From Allolobophora icterica (lineage: Eukaryota > Annelida > Clitellata > Crassiclitellata > Lumbricidae): DNA of 64,000 bases. Below, piece after piece: positions 56,090 to 64,000 of this stretch. The notes under the pieces are model-generated. The model was not told the DNA's origin. It did no database searches and saw only the letters and a list, made by a program, of their open reading frames with translations. A program made the position numbers and the translations under genes. Position 1 is the first letter of the stretch; every line of letters begins with the position of its first letter. The DNA is taken from the NCBI GenBank assembly GCA_963556255.1, contig OY744611.1:36128485-36192484 (forward strand), read 5' to 3'.

Positions 56090-58613
56090 GGGTCATTCCG
56101 TGTGAAATCAACCAATTTTTTAACATTTTCCCACCTTCAACTTTAGATTTGGCTGAAAATTTTTCCATCTGTTTGGACACCATTTTGAGGCACAAATGCC
56201 AACTTTTATTAAAATATTCACAAATTTGACCGAGATATACCATCTTAAAGCGAGGTGGGGTAGGCGAAAATTCGTATCCGATTTCGCGAAATGTTCTCTG
56301 AGGCCATATTCAATATGAAATAACTCAAGAAGTAGAGCAGATAGAGGCATGAGGTTTTCACTGCTATATTCAGAAAGTTGTTGGTAACTCACTGAGCCTA
56401 TTATAATGACTGTGTCTTGAGCAGACACTTTACACGACAGCTGCCAATATGCCATCTCAGAAATCGCAAACTGTGTTTTCTTGAATTTGCCAGACCAATA
56501 TGAGGAAAAGCAGCAGCAGCAACATTTTAATCTGTTCATATTTTGAAATTGCAAGTAATTGGCTCCTACTGGATGTATTTTACTGTGGTGTATATTTGCA
56601 AATGAATTCATACTGACATGCTAAACTTGGTCGAACTGATGAACGGGGGTCAACTTCACCAGCAGATATTGGGAAATTGGACAACTGGAATTTATCTGAA
56701 TTTCATATTTCTGAAAAGTGCATGCCATAAGCTTTCTGGTGATATAAATATTGTGTTGGTGCTCAGAAGCAATCAGGAGTAATGCTCTGTTGAATATTAG
56801 CATTTTTCGATGTCGCAGAAGGGTCAGTCCATGTGAAATCAAAGAGTGACCTATCTCAGATTTGGCTGTAATTTTGCTAGTTTGTAGTTTGATATGTTTG
56901 TACATTATATTGAAATTTTCAGAAGCCTATCACCATGTATCTGCATTGTATGGCTGATGGTAATGTAGGGGGTTTGAAGCACTCGCGACACGTTTTTGAA
57001 CTTCGTGACATGTTCAGAGGCCAGTATCTCAGGAAAAGATCCACATAGGCCTGCAATATTTGATGATTTTGTACAACTTTTTGTGTACTTTCTGATTCTG
57101 TAAATCGTTGTGAATTGAAACAAATAGTTTCCCACTAATATTGGTGTAAAAGTGACCAAAAACGCAGTTTCCAGTTTTAATCTGTTGTAGCAGTGAAGAC
57201 AACAAAAGCTATTGCAAATATTTTACACTTCTGTTATCTGCATATAGTTCACGAGTCTGTATGTAACAAATCTTAACCTTATTACTCTATGTCTTCATGG
57301 TGACAGGAGTCTTGAAATTTGGTCTGTGAGGTAAACTGCTGCATCTTCGGCTGCAAGTATGCACAGGTGGGACAACAGATAGTTGTCTGAATGCTTTTAG
57401 CTTAGTGTTGTAGATGTCATAGAGTAATAAAGTTAAGATTTGTTACATACAGAGTGAACTATATGCAGATAACAGAAGTGTAAAATTTTTGCAATAGCTT
57501 TTGTTGTCTTCACTGCCATTAATATTACAGATTTAAACTGGAAACTGCGTTTTTGGTCACTTTTACACCAATATTAGTGGGAACCTATTTGTTTCAATTC
57601 ACAATGATTTACAGAATCAGAAAGTACACAAAAAGTTGTACAAAATCACCAAATATTGCAGGCCTATGTGGATCTTTTCCTGAGATACTGGCCTCTGAAC
57701 ATGTCACGAAGTTCAAAAACGTGTCGCGAGTGCTTCAAACCCCCTACATTACCATCAGCCATACAATGCAGATACATGGTGATAGGCTTCTGAAAATTTC
57801 AATATAATGTACAAACATATCAAACTACAAACTAGCAAAATTACAGCCAAATCTGAGATAGGTCACTCTTTGATTTCACATGGACTGACCCTTCTGCGAC
57901 ATCGAAAAATGCTAATATTCAACAGAGCATTACTCCTGATTGCTTCTGAGCACCAACACAATATTTATATCACCAGCAAGCTTATGGCATGCACTTTTCA
58001 GAAATATGAAATTCAGATAAATTCCAGTTGTCCAATTTCCCAATATCTGCTGGTGAAGTTGACCCCCGTTCATCAGTTCGACCAAGTTTAGCATGTCAGT
58101 ATGAATTCATTTGCAAATATACACCACAGTAAAGTACATCCATTAGGAGCCAATTACTTGCTATTTCAAAATATGAACATATTAAAATGTTGCTGCTGCT
58201 GCTTTTCCTCATATTGGTCTGGCAAATTCAAGAAAACACAGTTTGCGATTTCTGAGATGGCATATTGGCAGCTGTCATATAAAGTGTCTGCTCAAGACAC
58301 AGTCATTATAATAGGCTCATTGGGTTACCAACAACCTTCTGAATACAGCAGTGAAAACCTCATGCCTCTATCTGCTCTACTTCTTGAGTTATTTCATATT
58401 GAATATGGCCTCAGAGAACATTTCGCGAAATCGGATACGAATTTTCGCCTACCCCACCTCACTTTAAGATGGTATATCTCGGTCAAATTTTGAAATATCC
58501 TAATAAAATTTTGAATTTGTGCCTCAAAATAGTGGCCAAACAGATATAAAAATTTAGAGCCAAATCTAAGGTTGAAGGTGTGAGGGTCTGGTTGATCTCA
58601 CATGGAATGACCC
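56090..58613. mobile_element. 2.5 kb foldback (palindromic) element
   Basis: The left arm 56090-57291 and right arm 57418-58613 are near-identical inverted copies, with a 126-base spacer. The flanking TATG on both sides (56086-56089, 58614-58617) may be a target duplication. Each arm begins GGGTCATTCC and carries a second inner copy of the GGGTCANTCC-TGTGAAATCAA phrase (56821 and its mirror at 57871-57892). Mirrored open frames of 84, 94 and 163/130 codons occur in both arms and differ by very few residues. No known protein motif, and the superfamily is unknown. Confidence 0.88.
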
Positions 58614-58617
58614 TATG

Positions 58618-58680
58618 ATAATAATACTAATTTAGTATAATAATAATAATAATAATAATAATTATAAAAATAATAATTTG
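58618..58680. repeat. (AAT)n tract
   Basis: ATAATAATAATAATAATAAT run with interruptions, immediately after the foldback element. Confidence 0.85.
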
Positions 58681-59493
58681 ATGATATATATGGTGCCATA
58701 GGAGAGCACGATATAGTCTGTGAGCATATTGTGAGCCACACTAGTCTTTGCTATAATAATGTATCTCCTCTTCTCGTTCCTCTGTTATTTTCTCACTGAT
58801 TGTTTTATTAGTTAAGTTTAAATCTGTTAATGATATTGTGTTTAGTGATTACGTATATAGTTTTGATATTTAAGAATCTTGGAGATTGATTTCTTGCAAA
58901 GCCAACAATAATTCTACTTGCTTCGTCACGTTCTGACTCTGATGAGACCACCGGGGAGGGGTCCTACTTAGCGGAATATTATCCCTTCTGTATACCTCCC
59001 AGTTGTATCCCATCCGACTGATACATCTACCGAATTAAGGTAAACTCGACCATTATTGGCTGGTTGGAGATTGTTTTCACCTCCTGTATTAAATAACATA
59101 TGATGAGATACAATGAAGAGCTATGTTATGTTATAGTCTCTGGATGCTTAATAGTCAAGTGATCTCTTATTATAAAGCCGACATGTTCGAAGCATGTTTG
59201 GTTTATAAAAACGGAACCAAAGCGTCTTAGGTACACTCCAGAAACTGTAGTGTCTGCACGAGCAAAGACTAGTGTGGCTCACAGTATGCTCACAGACATT
59301 AACTGTCTGGTATCAAATCAAGTTCAGTGTTGTCTACCGCCAGCCAGCTTTGCCTGACCACTAAAAAAGGCTGCAGTATTTTATGTCTGGGTGAAAGCCA
59401 CAGCTGCTGTTTATTGCCAGACAATTGATGTCTGCACATCACGCTAATAGTATCTTCATCTTCCAGACATTATTTTTAAAAAGTACTTGTGTA
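58681..59493. other. Intergenic with an inverted pair
   Basis: CTGTGAGCATATTGTGAGCC and CACACTAGTCTTTGCT at 58718-58753 recur inverted at 59263-59298 (AGCAAAGACTAGTGTGGCTC, ACAGTATGCTCACAG). The 580-base segment is thus bounded by inverted repeats of about 35 bases. No gene. Confidence 0.6.
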
Positions 59494-60262
59494 TGTATTT
59501 ATGTATGTAGCTATTTATATAGCGCATGTATGCAACCTCACTAAGGTGCTAAGGCACCGCTGTCTAACAGTTGCATCTTAAGAAGAAGATGGAGCAGTTC
59601 CGAGAGGCAGCCATGGGTATGAAGTGTTAGTGACTTCACAAGGGGTCATCCATAAAGGACGTCCGCAATGAGGGTGGGAGGGAGAGGTCATCGAAATGCG
59701 GACAAATGCGGACAATGGGGAGGGAGGGTTATGACCAGTGCGGACGTCCGCATGTAAACTTTTAAATTTTATAGTTTTTTAAACACCACATTGTTTCAAC
59801 ATTCCACGAAAGACAAAAAGGTCAGTGAAGTGATTGCCTAAAACCTGATGCATGGTATAATCTTTACTGCGACTTTAAAGAGGCTTTTATTACTGCACAT
59901 CCTGCGATATGAAACCTGAACTTTCACTTAAAGTGCACAGAAACTGTGGAATAATTGTAAAAATAATGATGACATTAAAAATTGGCTTAGGCCTGCGGAC
60001 GTCCGCAAAGGGGAGGGAAGGAGGGCAAGGTCAAATGCGGACAAATGCGGACAGAGGGAGGGAGGGGTCCAAAGTGGGTCATATTTTGCGGACGTCCGTT
60101 ATGGACGACCCCTAAGGTCAGTGTATTCATCGCAAGTCACGCAAGTGAGTCAGCTAATGGGCATAAGTGGAGCCAAAATCGTGAAACAAATTTCTGCCAT
60201 GGCGGGGATTTGAACCTATGATATTTTGATTGAGTCTAGCATGCTAACCGCTAGGCTATTTT
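59494..60262 (-). mobile_element. tRNA-derived SINE split by a MITE
   Basis: The right part (60115-60262) reads on the minus strand as TAGCGGTTAGCATGC (A box) and GGTTCAAATCCCC (B box), then TGGCAGAAATTTG. The left part (59494-59640) ends with GACTTCAC. Same family as 11950-12215. The MITE 59641-60114 separates them. Confidence 0.72.
59641..60114. mobile_element. MITE with palindromic GCGGACGTCCGC repeats
   Basis: Ends AGGGGTCATCCATAAAGGAC and, inward, AGGGGTCGTCCATAACGGAC, each followed by GTCCGC. The 12-base palindrome GCGGACGTCCGC, or 10-11 bases of it, occurs near both ends and at 59740 and 59998, with AAATGCGGACAAATGCGGAC direct repeats between. Target duplication unclear. Confidence 0.8.
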
Positions 60263-61255
60263 TTAGAGTGTCTGAAAATAAGCAGAAAATGATCGGTTTG
60301 TGGCTGGGGTATTTCCCGTTAATGAGACTTCCTGGATGGGGCATTTTACGAGGGAACTTCTCTCTTACTGGGTCTGCCCTTTCCCGATTTGGAGTGTATT
60401 GTTTCGAAAATCTTGGCTCTCTGCTCAGTGCTCACCGCAGAGTACAACCAACCGGATCAGAATGAAATCTAATCAGATCAGAGCTACGATGATCCAGTGA
60501 TCTTAAGAAGAGCGATCCAAGAAGAGCCACTCTGCATGTCATGTCACCGCCTCACCCTGACACCGATAGGCGGATGGGGTATGACGACCGTGCCCCCCTT
60601 TCTCCCTCAGAAAGTGCCTGGTCTTACCTTTGAACCCGTCTGTCCGTTTTCTCTCGACGCTTAACGTATTCCTCTGAAGTCGAAATGCGCGAACTTCGAC
60701 CCTGTTAAATACGGCATACAACGCGTATTCCCTGTACTATCTGTTTGAACGTCTAATGCTCTTAAATAACTCTTATCACGCCTTTGCGGAACTCCGTTTG
60801 AACTTTCACCTTTCATGTCCTGGTTGCTGGTAGTAAAAAAAATTGCACCAAGTGTTTGTTCCTGTTGCACGTTCCTGTTGCAAGTTGTATCCAGATATTG
60901 ACAGCAACACGAGCGCCTTGAGAACTGAGCGTCGAAGGTCGATTAGTCGTATCTCTGAAGCGATTGAAGTGTCGTACTATAGTGACCGTGTGCTTCGTTT
61001 AATTAATCGATTATGGACTACTGTATTATGAAGGCTATGATGACTGCGTTGACTAGGGAGCGCGTGGATTATTCCCATCACTTGTTGTTTGAATTCGTTC
61101 GAAGAGGCTCGAACTGCGAAAATATCCGTGGCACTTTGCCAAGAGAGGTCTGACTGCCGTTTTTTTTTATTACGGCTCTACGGGATCTGCTTAGACTAGT
61201 CGTAATACAGAGTCGAGTACTTGTAGTTTGTACGTTTACGTGTGGGTGTTTCTAC
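60263..61255. other. Intergenic, nothing recognised
   Basis: Short frames on both strands lack known motifs. GATTAGTCG/CGACTAATC-like matches at 60938 and 61190 are too short to interpret. Confidence 0.45.
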
Positions 61256-61258
61256 TTC

Positions 61259-61259
<1 letters not shown>

Positions 61260-61327
<68 letters not shown>
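61260..61327. repeat. (GT)n microsatellite
   Basis: Pure TG dinucleotide run. Confidence 0.97.
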
Positions 61328-61328
<1 letters not shown>

Positions 61329-61527
61329 CGTATATGTTTGTATACGTGTACTTGTGCGTGTTGGTTATGTATGGTGCCTAGACACTTTATTAGTGCAGTT
61401 AAGTAATTACTAAAGTGCTAGCTATATGACGCTCCAGATGATTTTAGTGTTCATTGAAACAAAGTGTTACCCATTATGTAAACACTGCCCCAATGACTGT
61501 AGAAGCCACCGCTGACCAAAGAACGCA

Positions 61528-61634
61528 CGCACACCTACACACACACACACACACCACCACCACCACCACCACCACCACGACTGTGCACCACACATACACC
61601 ATCACCACACATACATACACACACACACACACAC
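61528..61634. repeat. (CA)n and (CAC)n microsatellites
   Basis: CACACACACA, then (CAC)n/(ACC)n, then CA again to 61634. Confidence 0.93.
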
Positions 61635-61689
61635 GGGCAGTCCAGCTGACAGATTCCCATCCAGGTTTGACTTATACCCCGGTGTAAAG

Positions 61690-61815
61690 ACTTCAGGCTA
61701 TCCCCAATTTCAGGTTACCCCCGGTAATCTGAAATCGATTTCACATTACCCCCGGGGGTAACCTGAACGCGATTTCAAGTTACCCCTGCGCTGTTCACAT
61801 TACCCCCGACCTGAT
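61690..61815. repeat. TTACCCC-containing repeat with a GGGGGTAA inverted copy
   Basis: GGTTACCCCCGG, CATTACCCCCGG, GGGGTAACCTG (inverted), GTTACCCCTG and CATTACCCCCG are spaced 20-35 bases apart and linked by GATTTCA words. ATTACCCCCGGGGGTAA-type palindrome at 61746-61763. May be the end of an unknown transposon. Confidence 0.6.
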
Positions 61816-61979
61816 TTAGCTAAAGTGATAAATTCTTACGCTTACAACTCATGATATAGGTTTATTGAATAAAACACGTGAAACATACAAGATTGAAAGC
61901 TAGTTTCAATATCTGCCCTGAAGCCATGTGCCTCCCTTGTCCCGCTCTCCCCTTCTGTCTTCTCTCCACATCTCTCTCG

Positions 61980-62211
61980 CTCCGTCTCTCGTTATCGTAC
62001 TCTCGAACTCTCTACAGCGCCCATAAAAGCGAAGTCGCTGGAACCAGCCTATATTCACAGGCGCTTAAGGTGGATGGTGTTTTGAGTTGAAACGGCAGGT
62101 CGATGGTGTTGAGAGTTGAAACGGCGAGGGAAGTATGGGGAAGAGGAGGAATCTGGATAGGATTTGTGAAAGAGCAGTGTTTTCAGTTTTGAGTGAAAGA
62201 CCTGTGGAGAT

Positions 62212-62248
<37 letters not shown>

Positions 62249-62315
62249 GACACAGAGAGAGAGACACACACAGAGAGAGACAGAGACAGAGACACACAGA
62301 GAGAGACAGAGAGAG

Positions 62316-62399
<84 letters not shown>

Positions 62400-62640
62400 C
62401 AGGCTTTGATGAGTTCGTAGGATGGATCTGATATTTGTCGTTCCAGAGAGATGGAACAGCTATGGCTATGGAGCGATTCCGAAATTTTAGTGATGAGGTG
62501 ACGGAGGAGCGGAGAAGCGTTAGACGGAAGAGGAGCTGGTTGAGCGAAGTAGTTGGACCGTGAACAGCTGATGGAGATAGGAGGGCTGGGCTGTCTCACT
62601 CGAGACTTGATAGCACACTGTGTAAATGCCTCTCAGAACT
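61980..62640 (-). pseudogene. LINE C-terminal fragment interrupted by microsatellites
   Basis: Minus-strand translation of 62410-62480 reads SIAIAVPSLWNDKYQIHPT, matching the A-x-PxLWN signature. 62070-62190 reads SKLKTLLFHKSYPDSSSS. An (AGAC)n (62212-62248) and (AG)n (62320-62397) run lies between. Confidence 0.6.
62212..62397. repeat. (AGAC)n and (AG)n microsatellites
   Basis: Tetranucleotide run, then AC/AG-rich, then a pure AG run of about 78 bases. Confidence 0.95.
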
Positions 62641-62664
62641 CTTCAAAGAAAGTATCAGTCAATC

Positions 62665-62880
62665 CACAGATCAATCAATCAATCAATCAACGCTATTTAT
62701 TGAGACACACGAAGCCAGAACCAAAACACTTCAGTCTTATTGTTTACAGTTCGTGTCAATGCTCAACAGGTCACTCAAACGGGACAAGTCCCGCTAAGCC
62801 GAAGTCTCGATTTACAATATTTATTACGCAGGCTGTTTTAAGCGTTAGCCTACTATGGCTAATTACATAAACAGTAGACA
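62665..62880 (-). repeat. LINE 3' tail with (AATC)n and conserved hairpin
   Basis: AATCAATCAATCAATCAA (62672-62690), then CTATTTATTGAGACACAC, and the hairpin GGGACAAGTCCC at 62781-62792. Reads as the 3' end of a reverse-strand LINE; the (ATTG)n tail is the same unit as at 63516. Confidence 0.65.
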
Positions 62881-62989
62881 GAAACTATTAACAGTGTAAC
62901 GTGTACAGAGGAAAAATGAAATAGTTATTGCATACTCAGTTACCTATGTTTCAACAGACGAAACTCTCCATCAACACTAGACAACATCA

Positions 62990-63516
62990 GCCCGCATCAT
63001 ATGCTCCGGAATCTGCTCCCGGCCACACGACGCTACAACTACGATCCCCGCCCCCATGCGTTCACCCTCCCCTTAAAGGACGACCGCGATTTCATCTCTC
63101 GAATGGTCTATAAGAATGGTTCTAGAACTTTCCGCCCCCGGAAGATTCGCCCCCGACATTTCGCCCACCGGAAGTTTAGGCCCCGTCGATCCTGCTTCTA
63201 TAGTCTTAGTTATATTTTCATCATAGATCCCGCTTCTAGTCTTCTAGTTACATTTTCATCGCTAATCCAGCTTCTAGTCTTAGTTACATTTTCATCATAG
63301 ATCCCGGAGGCGAAACTTCTGGGGGGCGAATCTTCCCGGGGGCGAATCTTCCGGGGGCGAAATTTCCGTATCCCTATAAGAATATATTCCGATAGTCTCC
63401 TCTCAGTAATACGCGAACCTCTCTCCCCTCCAGCCCCTTAATTAGTCTTTCATCTAGCTTCTAAAATGTTAAGTGTTGCGTCAGTGTCAACTCTGTTTCC
63501 TTTCTGAATAAACGAA

Positions 63517-63604
<88 letters not shown>
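62990..63604 (+). mobile_element. LINE C-terminus and 3' end with (ATTG)n tail, split by a MULE-like MITE
   Basis: 63001-63117 encodes LLPATRRYNYDPRPHAFTLP and KDDRDFISRMVYKN, a common CR1/L2 ending. After the insertion (63118-63373) the 3' UTR continues to GAATAAACGAATATTG and (ATTG)n at 63516-63604. Confidence 0.75.
63118..63373. mobile_element. MITE with 10-bp target duplication (Mutator-like)
   Basis: CTATAAGAAT is repeated exactly at 63108-63117 and 63374-63383. The inverted ends share TTTCxGCCCCCGGAAGATTC and CGCCCCCG motifs. An internal unit of about 38 bp (GATCC-GCTTCTAGTCTTAGT, ACATTTTCATCA) occurs three times at 63186-63305. A 9-10-bp duplication fits Mutator-like elements. Confidence 0.85.
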
Positions 63605-63885
63605 AACACTAGCCATGGGTTACAGACTCACAGCGAATGTTTCAGACAATCGATTATGGCTGCAACAGACAGTATCTGCTGTTTCCAGAAATTCATTATC
63701 TTGTTCAGTGTCTAGTAGAGAGAACTTACCCGCCGAGTTCTGTGCGTTTCTGCTCCTTGACAGTTGATCCGTACAAGCATTTAGGCCACATTACGGCCTC
63801 GTATATCCAGTCACCGGTCTTGAGAGTGTATTCGTAACACAGTGCGAATGACCTTTCATCTCGGTTGTTTGCAGTCACTGTGCTT
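63605..63885. other. Intergenic, nothing recognised
   Basis: A 66-codon + frame (63637-63837) has no known motif. Confidence 0.4.
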
Positions 63886-64000
63886 TAAGTAAGTAAGTAA
63901 GTATATTCTTTAGTAAGAAGCGCTAGCAAACGCACAGCGCTGCCACACAGTTTGCGTCGATGCGTATTTTCATGTGACTGCTAAATGTTCTGAAGAGACC
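63886..64000 (-). repeat. LINE 3' tail with (TAAG)n, cut by window end
   Basis: TAAGTAAGTAAGTATATTCTTTAGTA then GCAAACGCACAGCGC, parallel to 8151-8200. Continues beyond the window. Confidence 0.55.

Overview
This is nuclear DNA of a multicellular animal. The coding parts are short exons with GT/AG splice sites. The rest is AT-rich sequence full of hAT-type DNA transposons, tRNA-derived SINEs, fragments of CR1/L2-like LINEs, one Ty3/Gypsy relic and many microsatellites. The frequent TAGGCCTA word, the LINE/SINE mix and a multiplied invertebrate-style TRAF gene suggest a marine invertebrate. The species and phylum cannot be fixed from sequence alone. There are no bacterial operons, ribosome binding sites or CRISPR arrays.

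Main gene content: a TRAF (TNF-receptor-associated factor)-like gene on the + strand can be assembled at 43285-50048. Six exons join in compatible phases and encode a complete C3HC4 RING finger followed by TRAF-type zinc fingers. No MATH/TRAF-C domain was found in the window. Four more copies of its first exon lie at 10590, 17183, 19385 and 21170. Three are broken and one (21170-21342) is intact but has no visible second exon. At least six older, heavily decayed relics of the same RING exon lie in the blocks between them. About 2.3-37 kb is therefore a birth-and-death array in which three block types (called P, Q and R here) recur in order around RING exons. A second candidate coding exon, GC-rich, acidic and of unknown function, lies at 30788-31276.

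Layout: 0-2.3 kb, hAT element and LINE/hAT debris. 2.3-10 kb, first P block with three insertions, then a 2.1 kb terminal-inverted-repeat element carrying a 14-base motif nine times, a MITE with a SINE inside, and a reverse-strand LINE. 10-15 kb, exon copy A, then a Gypsy integrase fragment split by a 3 kb hAT element that itself holds a MITE, a SINE and two LINE fragments. 15-26 kb, P/Q/R blocks with exon copies B, C and D. 26.5-27.8 kb, a LINE split by a hAT element. 27.9-30.7 kb and 39.5-42.5 kb, two copies of a direct segmental duplication with different later insertions. 30.8-37 kb, the acidic exon and more P/Q/R blocks. 37-39 kb, minisatellites and a SINE. 43-50 kb, the TRAF-like gene. 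50-64 kb, repeats, dominated by a 2.5 kb foldback palindrome at 56090-58613.

The duplicated blocks act as natural empty sites: several transposons are present in one paralogue and absent from another, which confirms their ends and 8-bp target duplications. Thirteen hAT-like insertions with readable ends were found by eye. All functional names are inferences from motifs; no database search was run.
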